This document shows, one piece after another, positions 1 through 9,524 of a DNA stretch of 64,000 bases. The DNA comes from Bacteroidota bacterium (GTDB lineage: Bacteria > Bacteroidota > Bacteroidia > Bacteroidales > Prolixibacteraceae). Position 1 is the first letter of the stretch; each line of letters starts with the position of its first letter. The notes beneath the pieces were generated by a model. That model was not told where the DNA came from. It saw only the letters and a program-made list of their open reading frames with translations, and did not search any database. The stretch spans positions 1-64,000 of the forward strand of contig JAJUGZ010000006.1 in the NCBI GenBank assembly GCA_029265715.1, given 5' to 3'. The translations under genes were made by a program, and so were the position numbers.

Positions 1-201
1 ATAGCCCTTGAGAGTCATACTTGAAATGAATCTGGTAAATTCTCTTAAGATACTGATTCTCAGGGGTTTTACCAAACAAAAATCAAGTTATTTTGTTGAT
101 TATCAATTATTTAACACAACTCTTAACGGAGTGTTGTAATATCTGATTGTTCTATATGTTGAGAAAATGTGTTAGGGGTGGTTTTCTCATAGCATGGGTG
201 T

Positions 202-241
202 AAAAAGAGTAGGGATCAATTATGCATTCCTGCTCTTTTTT
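202..241. terminator. Bidirectional hairpin terminator at the end of the kinase gene
   Basis: Arms AAAAAGAGTAGG and CCTGCTCTTTTT pair with one G-T wobble and carry A and T runs on the two sides, so it can work in both directions. It overlaps the last codons and stop of the minus-strand histidine kinase. Nothing else recognisable was seen in bases 1-201. Confidence 0.7.
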
Positions 242-1190
242 GTGCCATCAAAGGCAGGGAAAAAAAGAAACAACTGCCTTTCCCATATTCTGAATGCAAC
301 TGCAATGTGCCTCCCAGTAAATCAACAAGCCCTTTGCTGATTGGCAACCCCAGCCCAAAGCCTTTTACGTTGTTGCTGTATGGATGATTAGGCTGGTAAA
401 AACGCTCGAATATGGCTTTTGTGTTTTCTCTTTTTATTCCCATTCCGGAATCTTCCACAAAAAAATCAATGCTGCTTTCGTTCTTTTTATAACCATATTT
501 GATGAATCCGGATCGGGTATAATGGATGGCATTGTTGATCAGGTTGGCCAAAACCTGTTTCAGACGGTCCGGGTCTGATACGATTTTGAATTGGGGCGAA
601 CCGCTCCCTTTTTCGAGGATAAACCGAACCTGGCTTTGATGGGCGATAAAATAAACGTGGTTAAAATGTTCGTATAACGAATCGAGCAGGGCGTGTAAGT
701 CGAATTCGACCAGATGAATAGATAATTGATTTTCCTGGATTTTGGAGATATCAATAATGTCGTTTATCAGGACCATCAAATCGTTACCGTTTTGATGTAT
801 CTGTTGAATAAATTCTGATTTTTCGGAGGGAGAATAATAATCATCTTCAAGCAAACTGCTAAAACCTAATATTCCATTCAATGGGGTCCTGATTTCATGC
901 GACATGTTCGATAAAAAGGCTGTTTTCAACCGGTCTGACTCTTCGGCTTTTTGTTTGGCTTGTTTCAGCTCAATTTCGATTTTGTTTTTTCGCAGAATCT
1001 CATCCCGGATCAGGATGTATATCAATGCAGCCGTAGCAAAGACAAAAAACCAACCTTTATAGGTTTGAAGATGAATGACTGTTTGGCGGTCGTCAGAAAA
1101 CAGTTCTGTTAGTTTGTCTGAAAACAAAATCCAGATAAAACCGATTATAAAATAGATTCCTGATATTTTAAGTGCAGCTTTATTCTTCAT
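216..1190 (-). CDS. Membrane-bound sensor histidine kinase
   Basis: A 324-residue sensor kinase. Two hydrophobic segments lie near residues 8-24 and 46-62, with a short (about 20-residue) loop between them. A coiled linker (about 65-90) leads to the HisKA dimerisation helix with the phospho-acceptor motif MSHEIRTPLNG near residue 97, then an HATPase_c domain with the N box NLINNAIHYT, the G1 box DSGMGI and the G2 box GFGLGLPIS. There is no receiver domain and no large sensor domain, so the input is probably sensed in or near the membrane. No response regulator gene is adjacent, so it is an orphan here. The ATG start gives a clean positively charged N-terminus. Confidence 0.9.
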   Translation of the reverse strand: MKNKAALKISGIYFIIGFIWILFSDKLTELFSDDRQTVIHLQTYKGWFFVFATAALIYILIRDEILRKNKIEIELKQAKQKAEESDRLKTAFLSNMSHEIRTPLNGILGFSSLLEDDYYSPSEKSEFIQQIHQNGNDLMVLINDIIDISKIQENQLSIHLVEFDLHALLDSLYEHFNHVYFIAHQSQVRFILEKGSGSPQFKIVSDPDRLKQVLANLINNAIHYTRSGFIKYGYKKNESSIDFFVEDSGMGIKRENTKAIFERFYQPNHPYSNNVKGFGLGLPISKGLVDLLGGTLQLHSEYGKGSCFFFSLPLMAQKRAGMHN

Positions 1191-1262
1191 TCCTATAAAT
1201 TTTCAAAGCAGGTTCATGAAATTTTTGTAATAGCTTTTACTTTTTGATCAAGTTAGTTCCGG

Positions 1263-1323
1263 AATGAAATAGCAATCTATAGTTTCAGTTTGTATGAACT
1301 TTAAATCTTGTGGCTATTTCATT
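1263..1323. repeat. Palindromic intergenic repeat, copy 1
   Basis: Perfect 11-bp arms AATGAAATAGC and GCTATTTCATT flank a 39-bp centre. The right half (TTTGTATGA, then TGTGGCTATTT) resembles copy 3 at 29048. It lies between the divergently transcribed kinase and aminotransferase genes. Part of a five-copy family. Confidence 0.6.
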
Positions 1324-1431
1324 GGGCCTTTTTGCATTTTTAACAAAAATACGCAATCTTGCTAATCACCAGAACCAATTGATGAGCTAATTGTTTAATT
1401 TTAGGAGTTTTCTGATTGATGACTGATTTCA

Positions 1432-2244
1432 ATGAATGAAAGGTTTGTTATAACAGAACGTGGAATAGTAAAATCGAATGATTTTGATGCTTCAGACTTC
1501 GGGCGGGAAAACGTTGTGTACGAAGTTATACGGATAATCGACGGAATACCGCTTTTTTGTGAAGATCATTTTGAACGCCTCCAACGCTCAGCCTGGTTGA
1601 AAGGATACAATTTGCCGCTTTCGTTTGAAAAATTCGAGAAAGAACTCAAAGAGCTTGCCTTGGGAAATAATAAGCAAAACGGAAATGTAAAGTTTGTTTA
1701 CCGGGAAATAAATTGCTTTGTTGAATGGGCTTATTTTTTTATCCCTCATCATTATCCTGCATTAATTGATTATAAATCAGGTGTTATGGTGGGTCTTTTA
1801 GAGGCGGAACGAACCGATCCGAATGCGAAAGTTGTTCAGCCCGATGTTCGGCAAAAAGCTGACGAACGAATACGCGAGCGTAATTTATTCGAAGTTTTGC
1901 TGGTTGATAAATCAGGCGCTGTGACCGAAGGTAGCCGCTCGAATGTGTTTTTCATTAAAAGCGGTTGTTTTTATATGCCGCCTGCCGAAAAAATTCTGGA
2001 AGGAATTACCCGGTCGAAGGTTATTGACTGTATTGCCGAAATGGGAATGCAGTTGGTCGAGACAGATATTTTTGTGTCAGAGCTGGCCTCGTTCGAGGCT
2101 GCATTTCTTACCGGAACATCGCCCAAAGTGCTTCCTATTTCACGTATCGATGAACTTCATTTCCAGCCGGCCAATAAAATTCTGAAACAGTTGATGGAGG
2201 TGTATGATCAAAAAATGACTGTCTACATTCAATCCCACAAATAG
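1432..2244 (+). CDS. Class IV PLP-dependent aminotransferase
   Basis: A 270-residue fold-type IV PLP enzyme of the branched-chain aminotransferase / aminodeoxychorismate lyase / D-amino acid transaminase superfamily. The FCEDHFERLQRSA segment near residue 43 is the usual substrate-side motif of the family. VTEGSRSNVFFI near residue 164 is the conserved PLP cofactor motif, followed by the ILEGITRSKV and LTGTSPKVLPI phosphate-binding segments. The Schiff-base lysine is most likely the one in VRQKADERI, where the family usually has K followed by an aromatic or Asn residue. Whether it acts in branched-chain amino acid or folate metabolism cannot be decided from sequence. It stands alone, with 271 bp to the next gene. 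Confidence 0.85.
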   Translation: MNERFVITERGIVKSNDFDASDFGRENVVYEVIRIIDGIPLFCEDHFERLQRSAWLKGYNLPLSFEKFEKELKELALGNNKQNGNVKFVYREINCFVEWAYFFIPHHYPALIDYKSGVMVGLLEAERTDPNAKVVQPDVRQKADERIRERNLFEVLLVDKSGAVTEGSRSNVFFIKSGCFYMPPAEKILEGITRSKVIDCIAEMGMQLVETDIFVSELASFEAAFLTGTSPKVLPISRIDELHFQPANKILKQLMEVYDQKMTVYIQSHK

Positions 2245-2515
2245 TTTTTTCCCGATGGCGCCGTTTATGCGCGATGGTTGACTGTTTGATGCACTCCCCA
2301 AATTTCAACCGAATTGTTAATGCCTTGTTATTTTGTTGAACAGTAAATGTCGTGATTGTATATTAATTGCCTCATTTTTAGTGTATTGTTTTGTTGCGCG
2401 AGATTCGTATTTGTTAATAATCCTTACTATTTAGAAGCCGATTAAATTTTCTATCTCGTTGTTTTACTTGCGAATCCTTAATACTTTTATCTCCAAACAT
2501 AAATCGCTAAATCCT

Positions 2516-3730
2516 ATGAAATGTTATTCCTGTTTCCTGATCTGTTTTTTCTTTCTTGTTTCGGTGCTGGCAGCACAAAATCCGACCCAATGGAGAGGGG
2601 ATCATTCGGATGGAAAGTATACCGTTGATAAGCTTCTAAATAAGTGGCCTGCCGAAGGCCCGCAAATTCTTTGGCATACCGAAGGGCTGGGGCAAGGTTT
2701 TTCTTCGCCCGCATTCGCCAATTCAAAAATCTATGTTACAGGAATGCTGAATGGCCAGGCCGTCTTATTTGTACTCGATATGAATGGAAAAGAGTTAAAG
2801 CGGTTTTCATATGGAGCCGAGTTTGCCGCCAGTTATCCGGGAACCCGTTCTACTCCGACAATTGTGGACAACCTGGCGTATTTATATACCGGTAACGGAC
2901 AAATTATTTGCCTTGACCTGAATTCAGGAGCCACCAAATGGACGAAAAATGTATTTTCTGATTTCGACGGACAAAATATTACCTGGGGAGTTACCGAATC
3001 GCTGGTTGTTAATGGCGACAAGCTGTATTGTACCCCGGGCGGGAAGAAGAACAATGTAATCGCGCTGAACCGGCTAACCGGAAATCTGATCTGGACCAGT
3101 CCGGGAGTAGGCGAACTGTCAGCTTATTGTACGCCTCAGATTATTAAACTGCCGGCACGGACGCTCGTGGTAACAATGACAGCCAGCCATGTTGTTGGTA
3201 TCGACGATGCGAATGGGAATGTGCTTTGGAGCTGGGAACACCCCAACCAGTGGTCGGTTCACCCGAATACCCCGATTTATAACGATGGGGCTCTGGTGTG
3301 CTTCAGTGGCTACGGGCAGGGGGCCGAAAAGCTTATCCTTAGTGCCGATGGAAGTTCAATTACAAAAGCTTGGGCTGTTAAAAGTTTCGACAGCCGGATG
3401 GGCGGTGCCGTTTTGGTGAATGGATGTTTATATGGCTCGGGCGATGCCGATCGTAGCTGGCAGTGTATTGACTGGAAAACCGGAGAACAAAAATACTCGT
3501 CAACTGCTGTAGGGAAAGGAGTCGTCATTGCCGCAAACAACAAGCTGATTGGCTATTCTGAACGGGGCGAGTTGTTCCTGGCCGATGCAACGCCTATCGG
3601 ATTAACAATCGCCAGTAAAACCAAAGTTGAACTTGGGTCAGAACAGCACTGGGCTCATCCGGTAATTTTCAACAACGTATTGTATGTGCGGCACGGAAAT
3701 ACGTTGATTGCATATAAAATCTCAGAATAA
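2516..3730 (+). CDS. Secreted PQQ-like beta-propeller protein 1
   Basis: A 404-residue protein with a signal peptide (residues 1-20, hydrophobic FLICFFFLVSVLAA) followed by PQQ-like/BamB-type propeller blades. The family hallmarks are an early WRGDHSDGKY segment, repeated blade ends such as ITWGVTES and GNLIWTSPG, and a C-terminal HWAHPVIFNNVLYVRHGN. The ORF track starts at a TTG; the ATG at 2516 is chosen because it begins the signal peptide directly. No vicinal Cys-Cys pair of PQQ alcohol dehydrogenases is present, so a true quinoprotein role is not supported. It opens a long co-directional gene run and is a paralogue of the next two genes. Confidence 0.85.
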   Translation: MKCYSCFLICFFFLVSVLAAQNPTQWRGDHSDGKYTVDKLLNKWPAEGPQILWHTEGLGQGFSSPAFANSKIYVTGMLNGQAVLFVLDMNGKELKRFSYGAEFAASYPGTRSTPTIVDNLAYLYTGNGQIICLDLNSGATKWTKNVFSDFDGQNITWGVTESLVVNGDKLYCTPGGKKNNVIALNRLTGNLIWTSPGVGELSAYCTPQIIKLPARTLVVTMTASHVVGIDDANGNVLWSWEHPNQWSVHPNTPIYNDGALVCFSGYGQGAEKLILSADGSSITKAWAVKSFDSRMGGAVLVNGCLYGSGDADRSWQCIDWKTGEQKYSSTAVGKGVVIAANNKLIGYSERGELFLADATPIGLTIASKTKVELGSEQHWAHPVIFNNVLYVRHGNTLIAYKISE

Positions 3731-3769
3731 TAAAACAACCAGGCAAATAACAATCATAAAGTTCGCCAA

Positions 3770-5011
3770 ATGAAGAAAACAATTAACCTTGCATTGTTAC
3801 TCCTTATTGTTTTGTCCATTTATTCTCAGCCTGTTGCTCATTGGCGAGGGCCGAATGGCGATGGAAAATTTCCGGAAACAGGTTTGTTGAAACAATGGCC
3901 AGCAAATGGACCTGAGCTCCTTTTCTCGGTCGAAGGTATTGGAAAAGGTTATTCCTCTGTCGTTGCCACCGACAAATATATGTATGTAACCGGGATGATT
4001 GACACGCTGGATTATCTCACGTGCATTACTCCTGAAGGTCAGATAAAATGGCAGGTTCCTTATGGGCGGTCATGGGCGCAATCTTTCCCCGACACCAGAG
4101 GTTCAGCCACCGTGCAGGACGACCGTGTTTATGTTATCAGCGGGACAGGCCAGCTGGTTTGTTTGAATGCGGAGACAGGCGTTATCAATTGGAGCGTGAA
4201 TGTCGATAAAGATTATGAATCGGAATGGCACATCTGGGGCGTTTCCGAGTCTCCGTTAATTGTTGATGACAAAGTAATTTGTTCGCCCGGAGGTAAAAAA
4301 ACATCGATTGTCGCATTTGATAAGATGACCGGAAAGTTAATCTGGAAGAGTGAGAGTGTTGGCGGGCCTCGTTGTTATCTTTCACCCATTTTGTACGAGT
4401 ACGGGAACATTCGATATATTTTGGCTGCAACAGGTACAAATTTAATTGCACTCGTCCCTGAAACCGGGAAAGTCGCTTGGACATATCGCTACCACGATCC
4501 GCAGAAATGGGACCAGCCAGGCCTGATCTGGGCAAACACACCTGTTTATAAAGGACGGGATATCTTTATTACCATGGGTTACGATTACTATTCGGTTATG
4601 CTTGAAATGAACCCGGAAGGAACCGCTGTAACTGAAAAATACCGCGAAATGGATCTCGATAACCACCACCATGGGGTGATCCAGTTAGGCGATTACGTGT
4701 ATGGGTCGAACTGGATCAATAACAACAAAGGCGAATGGGTTTGCATGGATTGGAATACGGGGGAAATCAAGTATAAAACAACCTGGTTTACAAAGGGATC
4801 GATGGTTTTTGCTGATGGCCTTTTGTATGTATATGAAGAAAAATCAGGAAATGTTGGTCTGGTAAAACCCAATTCGGACGGATTTGATGTTGTTAGTTCA
4901 TTTAAGGTCGATAAGGGAGAAGGGCCACATTGGTCGCATCCGTTTATTGCAAATGGAAAACTCTATTTGCGCCATGGGAATGTGATGATGGTTTATCAGA
5001 TCAAAGCCTGA
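3770..5011 (+). CDS. Secreted PQQ-like beta-propeller protein 2
   Basis: 413 residues with a signal peptide (LALLLLIVLSIYSQ) and a whole-length PQQ-like propeller. It starts with HWRGPNGDGKFPE and shows repeated blades with GKLIWKSESVGGPR and GEIKYKTTW. It closely resembles the next protein along its length, especially at the C-terminus (KGEGPHWSHPFIANGKLYLRHGN here, KGEGPHWAHPSIFDGKLYIRHGE there), so the pair arose by tandem duplication. Its stop overlaps the next start by one base (TGATG), which points to translational coupling. The substrate or cofactor is unknown. Periplasmic or outer-membrane-facing location is inferred from the signal peptide. Confidence 0.85.
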   Translation: MKKTINLALLLLIVLSIYSQPVAHWRGPNGDGKFPETGLLKQWPANGPELLFSVEGIGKGYSSVVATDKYMYVTGMIDTLDYLTCITPEGQIKWQVPYGRSWAQSFPDTRGSATVQDDRVYVISGTGQLVCLNAETGVINWSVNVDKDYESEWHIWGVSESPLIVDDKVICSPGGKKTSIVAFDKMTGKLIWKSESVGGPRCYLSPILYEYGNIRYILAATGTNLIALVPETGKVAWTYRYHDPQKWDQPGLIWANTPVYKGRDIFITMGYDYYSVMLEMNPEGTAVTEKYREMDLDNHHHGVIQLGDYVYGSNWINNNKGEWVCMDWNTGEIKYKTTWFTKGSMVFADGLLYVYEEKSGNVGLVKPNSDGFDVVSSFKVDKGEGPHWSHPFIANGKLYLRHGNVMMVYQIKA

Positions 5012-6252
5012 TGAATCGATTAGTATATATATTATTTATTGCACTATTCCCATTTGGGCTGACAGCTCAGGATGTTGTCGAATGGCGCGGACCTGGCCGA
5101 AGCGGAGTGTATGCCGACCAGCATTTACTCGAAGCTTGGCCCGATAGCGGACCGGAATGCTTACTGGAGATTACCGGCATCGGAGCAGGCTATTCGTCGG
5201 CGGTGGTGTACAACAACCTGATTTATGTGACCGGGAAAAAAGACACACTGGATGTGGTCTCTGCTTATTCGTTTGACGGGGAAAAGAAATGGAAAACTAA
5301 TTACGGGCGGGCCTGGGCAAAAACTTATCCCGAAACCCGGAGCACGCCGACCATCGAAAATAACCGCATTTTTCTGGCCAGCGGAATGGGAGAGGTCTCG
5401 TGTGTCGATGCGATATCCGGAGAGTTAATATGGAGCGTTGATGCTCATGATAAATACAACGGTGAATTTCTGAACTGGGGAATTGCTGAGTCGGTAGCAA
5501 TTACCGACAAGGCGGTTTTATATGTTACCGGAGGAGAAGAAACTTCGGTTGTGGCATTGGATAAACAAACCGGTCGGCTTATCTGGAAAACAAAAAGCGT
5601 GGGCGGTCCCCGGGCTTATGCTTCAACTCTGGTGTTCGAGCATAACGGGTTGAAAATGGCCTTGGCGCAAACAGCCAACGATTTGATCGCGATTGATGTG
5701 ACGAACGGTGATATTATCTGGGTGTATAATTTGTCGCAGTACCACACCGGGCGGACCGGACGCGGGGCCAACACCAATACACCGCTTTATTGCAAGGGCG
5801 AGATTTTTGTTACCAGCGGGTACGATCATCCGGGACTTATGCTGAAACTTTCAGATGACGGGCGATCGGTATCGCTAAAATGGAAAAATGACCTGTTTGA
5901 TAATCACATTGGCGGTGTGGTTGCGGTTAACGGGAAAATTTATGGATCGAACTGGACTGGCAATGCTGGCGGGAACTGGATGTGTGTTGACTGGGACACC
6001 GGGGAAACCAATTATGAGGCTCATTGGATGAATAAGGGGTCGATTATTGCGGCAGACAATAGGCTTTACTGTTATGAGGAAAAAAATGGTAATCTGGCTC
6101 TGGTAAAGCCTAATCCTGAAAAGTTTGATATCGTTAGCACATTTAAGGTTGAAAAAGGTGAGGGGCCTCACTGGGCCCATCCGTCGATATTTGATGGAAA
6201 GCTGTACATCAGGCACGGAGAGAATTTGATGGTATATAAAATTTCAGAATAG
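5011..6252 (+). CDS. Secreted PQQ-like beta-propeller protein 3
   Basis: 413 residues from the ATG at 5011. The ORF track extends upstream to 4930, but that part lies inside the previous gene and lacks a signal peptide, while the 5011 start gives MNRLVYILFIALFPFGLTAQ, a typical secretion signal. The propeller begins EWRGPGRSGVY and repeats blade motifs such as GELIWSVDAHDKYNGEF and GRLIWKTKSVGGPR. It is the closest paralogue of propeller 2 and is coupled to it by a TGATG overlap. No catalytic residues of known quinoproteins were recognised. Confidence 0.85.
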   Translation: MNRLVYILFIALFPFGLTAQDVVEWRGPGRSGVYADQHLLEAWPDSGPECLLEITGIGAGYSSAVVYNNLIYVTGKKDTLDVVSAYSFDGEKKWKTNYGRAWAKTYPETRSTPTIENNRIFLASGMGEVSCVDAISGELIWSVDAHDKYNGEFLNWGIAESVAITDKAVLYVTGGEETSVVALDKQTGRLIWKTKSVGGPRAYASTLVFEHNGLKMALAQTANDLIAIDVTNGDIIWVYNLSQYHTGRTGRGANTNTPLYCKGEIFVTSGYDHPGLMLKLSDDGRSVSLKWKNDLFDNHIGGVVAVNGKIYGSNWTGNAGGNWMCVDWDTGETNYEAHWMNKGSIIAADNRLYCYEEKNGNLALVKPNPEKFDIVSTFKVEKGEGPHWAHPSIFDGKLYIRHGENLMVYKISE

Positions 6253-6254
6253 AC

Positions 6255-7679
6255 TTGAAAAAGATTACGACAATAGGAACTTGGATGACGGTTGGATTCG
6301 GCGCTGCTGTTTTGTTATGGTGGTTGTTTAAAGACCCCACGGCTAAATTCACCGAGAGTGAGCCAGGCGCCGACGAACGTGATGGAGGGATGTCGTCGCT
6401 GGTCGATGAGATCGTCAAAATTGGTGAAAAATTCCAGCTTTTTGGAACTTCAGAAACATCTTTTAAAGACACCTGGACGCGTTTTCGTGGAGCCGATTAT
6501 GACAATGTTGTAAAGAATTCGGTCCCGTTAAAAGACAGCTGGACCGGCGACGAGCCCAAAATCCTATGGTCGGTTCCGCTGGGCGAAGGACATGCCGGAC
6601 CTGCTGTTTATCAGGGGAAAGTATATGTCATGGATTATGACGAAGAGGCCCGGGAAGACGCTCTTCGCTGCTTTTCGCTGGAAGACGGAAAAGAACTTTG
6701 GCGACGTTCGTATGGCTTGAGCATCAAACGAAACCATGGCATGTCGCGTACTGTTCCGGCTGTTACTGCCGACTATGTATTGACCATCGGCCCGCGTTGC
6801 CAGGTTATGTGCGTGAAACGCGAAACAGGCGATTTTTTGTGGGGGATCGACCTGGTGAAAGAGTACCAGACCGAAGTTCCGCTCTGGTTTACCGGACAAT
6901 GCCCGATGATTGACAATAACAAAGCCATCCTGGCGCCGGGTGGCTCGGCCCTGATGATTGCTGTCGATTGTGCTACCGGCAAGGTTTTGTGGGAAACACC
7001 CAATCCGGATAAGCTGAAAATGTCGCACTCATCCATTATGCCGTGGACACTGAATGGCAAAAGAATGTATGTCTACAGTGCTAACGGCGGTGTCGTTGGG
7101 GTTTCGGCCGAAGGATCCGACGAAGGGAAAATTCTATGGTCGTCAACTGCCTGGAACCATGCAGTCGTTGCGCCGTCAGCTGTTTGCTTTCCCGATGGGA
7201 AGCTTTTCCTGACGGCCGGATATGGGGCCGGAAGTATGATGTTGAAAGTGACGCCTTCGGGAGGAAGCTATTCGGTTGAAGTACTGAAGGAATACAGCCC
7301 CAAAGATGGTTTGGCCTGCGAACAGCAAACCCCGGTCGTCTGGAACGGGATGATGTACGGAATAGAACCTAAAGATGCCGGAGCATTGCGGAACCAGCTG
7401 GTTTGCGTCAATCCGGATGATGTGACTAAAGTAATCTGGTCTTCCGGAAAAACATCGAGGTTTGGTCTCGGTCCATATTTAATTGCCGATAATAAAATGT
7501 TCATACTGAACGACGATGGCACGCTGACTATAGTCAGGCCTGACCCCGAAAAATACATCCAACTGGCTCAGAAGAAACTTTTCGACGGGCAGGATGCCTG
7601 GGCCCCGATGGCCATTGCCGACGGCCGGTTGTTGCTCCGAGATTCAAAAACAATGTATTGTGTCGATGTAAAGCGCTGA
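6255..7679 (+). CDS. Membrane-anchored PQQ-like beta-propeller protein 4
   Basis: 474 residues. The N-terminus MKKITTIGTWMTVGFGAAVLLWW is a single membrane anchor, followed by an acidic linker (about residues 30-75) and a BamB-like propeller from WTRFRGADYDN onward. The start is the TTG at 6255, two bases after the previous stop; an ATG ten codons later would lose the KK charge before the anchor. Blade repeats include GKELWRRSYGLS and GKVLWETPNPDK. It is more distant from propellers 1-3. The anchor would hold it on the outer face of the inner membrane, next to the membrane redox proteins encoded downstream. Confidence 0.8.
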   Translation: MKKITTIGTWMTVGFGAAVLLWWLFKDPTAKFTESEPGADERDGGMSSLVDEIVKIGEKFQLFGTSETSFKDTWTRFRGADYDNVVKNSVPLKDSWTGDEPKILWSVPLGEGHAGPAVYQGKVYVMDYDEEAREDALRCFSLEDGKELWRRSYGLSIKRNHGMSRTVPAVTADYVLTIGPRCQVMCVKRETGDFLWGIDLVKEYQTEVPLWFTGQCPMIDNNKAILAPGGSALMIAVDCATGKVLWETPNPDKLKMSHSSIMPWTLNGKRMYVYSANGGVVGVSAEGSDEGKILWSSTAWNHAVVAPSAVCFPDGKLFLTAGYGAGSMMLKVTPSGGSYSVEVLKEYSPKDGLACEQQTPVVWNGMMYGIEPKDAGALRNQLVCVNPDDVTKVIWSSGKTSRFGLGPYLIADNKMFILNDDGTLTIVRPDPEKYIQLAQKKLFDGQDAWAPMAIADGRLLLRDSKTMYCVDVKR

Positions 7680-7681
7680 TT

Positions 7682-8647
7682 ATGAACCGGAAGCTGGTTA
7701 ATGTTTTTTTGGTTTTGCTGGCGGTGGCCATTATTGCCATTATCCTGTTTGATTTTCTCAGGAATAAGGCCGGTGACCGGTCTGAAAACCGTTTTGAATA
7801 TAACATCGACGAGCTTCGGCATGTCGATTCTACTTTAATTATTTACCGGCAAGTTGGCCAGTTCCCGGTGAATGCCGAAAAGCTGTCAGGGATAGCGGTT
7901 TCCGGAGATGAGATTGTGGTAATTGCCGATCATCTGGTTCTGAAATACGATAAAACGGGGAGCGAAAAATTTCGAGGGCAAATTAATTTTGATCCGACAG
8001 CACTGGCTCCTGATTCGAATGGAGAATTGTGGGTTGCTTCCCGCGATCAGGTATTTTTGTTCGATGCGCAGGGTAATTTATTAAAACGGTCAAATTCGTT
8101 TGGCGACCATGCTGTTATCACATCGCTGGCTGTATCCGGTGAACGTATATATGTTGCCGATGCAGGTAACCGCATTGTTTATCAGTGTGATAAGCAGGGA
8201 AATATAGTTGCGCGGATCGGAGAGAAGAACCCGGGGAAAGGTGTCTCCGGGTTTGTAATTCCAAGCCCATATTTCGATATCGCGATCGACGACAGCGGCT
8301 TTTTGTGGGCGGCCAACACCGGACGGCATACGTTCGATAATTTCAATGCCGATGGTTCGCTAAGAACTTCATGGGGCAAAACATCTATAAAAATTGACGG
8401 GTTTTCAGGCTGTTGTAATCCGGCCCATTTTTGTATTCTTTCGGATAACTCGTTTGTAACCAGTGAAAAAGGATTGATCCGCATCAAGTTGTACGATCAG
8501 CATGGGCAGTTTAAAGGAGTTGTGGCCCCGCCCGATCAGTTTGGGAAACAAGACACGGAGGCTCCGGACGTAGCCGTAGACTCAGACGAGCGAATTTGGG
8601 CGCTTGATTTTGTGAAAAAGCAAGTCCGGATTTTTGAAAAGAAATGA
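7682..8647 (+). CDS. Membrane-anchored NHL-type beta-propeller protein
   Basis: 321 residues. An N-terminal anchor (VNVFLVLLAVAIIAIILFDF) precedes NHL/SMP-30-like repeats, for example LAVSGERIYVADAGNRIVYQ and GFLWAANTGRHTFDNFNADG. A vicinal cysteine pair occurs in GFSGCCNPAHF; I recall this motif from NHL proteins encoded next to redox genes, but its job is unknown to me. The ATG at 7682 follows the previous stop by two bases, and the longer ORF start at 7658 lies inside that gene. Probably a scaffold facing the periplasm in the same complex as its neighbours. Confidence 0.8.
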   Translation: MNRKLVNVFLVLLAVAIIAIILFDFLRNKAGDRSENRFEYNIDELRHVDSTLIIYRQVGQFPVNAEKLSGIAVSGDEIVVIADHLVLKYDKTGSEKFRGQINFDPTALAPDSNGELWVASRDQVFLFDAQGNLLKRSNSFGDHAVITSLAVSGERIYVADAGNRIVYQCDKQGNIVARIGEKNPGKGVSGFVIPSPYFDIAIDDSGFLWAANTGRHTFDNFNADGSLRTSWGKTSIKIDGFSGCCNPAHFCILSDNSFVTSEKGLIRIKLYDQHGQFKGVVAPPDQFGKQDTEAPDVAVDSDERIWALDFVKKQVRIFEKK

Positions 8648-8648
8648 G

Positions 8649-8852
8649 ATGAAAACGAACAGACGAGATTTTTTCCGATTGGCTGGACAGTTGGCCATGT
8701 TGTCCGGATTGGCAGGCGGGTCGGCCTATCTGCTTTCTCGCGGACAAGTCGTAGCTTCAGGATGTGAAGCCGGCAGCATGTGCCGTGATTGCAAAAAGCT
8801 TTCGAAATGCAACCTGGATCAGGCTACAAAATACAGAAACAATGAGCGATAA
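8649..8852 (+). CDS. Small Tat-signal protein with four conserved-looking cysteines
   Basis: A 67-residue protein. It begins with a twin-arginine signal (NRRDFFRLAGQLAML) and a hydrophobic stretch, then has a short mature part with the spacing C-x5-C-x2-C-x5-C (GCEAGSMCRDCKKLSKC). The Tat signal suggests export in folded form with a bound cofactor, possibly an iron-sulfur cluster or metal. It starts one base after the NHL gene and overlaps the next ferredoxin gene by 11 bp, so it is co-translated with them. I do not recognise a named family. The start at 8649 rather than 8634 puts the RR motif at the usual distance. Confidence 0.75.
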   Translation: MKTNRRDFFRLAGQLAMLSGLAGGSAYLLSRGQVVASGCEAGSMCRDCKKLSKCNLDQATKYRNNER

Positions 8853-9462
8853 GACTGAACGTAAAGGAATGGAACGTCGCCGGTTTATCAAACGGGGTAT
8901 GCAGGCTACATTGGCTGTATCGCTGGGCGGTGTTGCTGTAGCATCATTCATGAAATCGTATGCCGGAGAAATGGTTTGGCAAATCGATCCGTTTAAATGC
9001 GTCCAATGTGGGCGCTGTGCCGACGAGTGCGTGATGATGCCGTCGGCTGTGAAATGTGTGCATGCGTATGCCCTCTGCGGATACTGCGATTTATGTGGCG
9101 GCTACCTGAAACCCAATGCTAACGAACGCAGTACGGCTGCCGAGAACCAGCTTTGCCCAACCGCCGCAATTAAGCGGAAATTCATCGAGGATCCGTATTT
9201 CGAATATGAAATCGATGAAGAGCTGTGTATTGGATGTGCCAAGTGCGTAGCCGGATGCACTTCCTTTGGAAATGGTTCGCTGCACCTGCAGATTCGGCAC
9301 GACCGCTGCAAAAACTGTAACGAGTGTGCCATTGCCCGGGTTTGTCCGGCTGACGCGATTACGCGTGTTCCGGCCAATCAGCCATACTTGATAAAGGGCG
9401 ATTTTACCGCTGCCGGAGATAAAGCCAAAAAAGATACAAGCCGAATGTCTGACAACAACTGA
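8842..9462 (+). CDS. Tat-exported multi-cluster ferredoxin (NapG/MauM-like)
   Basis: 206 residues. Twin-arginine signal ERRRFIKRGMQATLAVSLGG, then cysteine motifs enough for about four [4Fe-4S] clusters: CVQCGRCADEC, CGYCDLCGG, CIGCAKCVAGC and CKNCNECAIARVCP. This is the arrangement of the NapG/MauM family, periplasmic ferredoxins that work with the membrane polyferredoxin NapH/MauN. Such a membrane partner is encoded next. The ATG at 8842 overlaps the preceding gene; the longer ORF lacks a sensible N-terminus. It likely carries electrons on the periplasmic side between the membrane polyferredoxin and an unknown acceptor or donor. Confidence 0.85.
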   Translation: MSDKTERKGMERRRFIKRGMQATLAVSLGGVAVASFMKSYAGEMVWQIDPFKCVQCGRCADECVMMPSAVKCVHAYALCGYCDLCGGYLKPNANERSTAAENQLCPTAAIKRKFIEDPYFEYEIDEELCIGCAKCVAGCTSFGNGSLHLQIRHDRCKNCNECAIARVCPADAITRVPANQPYLIKGDFTAAGDKAKKDTSRMSDNN

Positions 9463-9524
9463 CAGGCATTAGATAAAAGACTCAGGTATTTGAAGTTGCT
9501 GTTTTAAATGACCTTGTATTTGTA

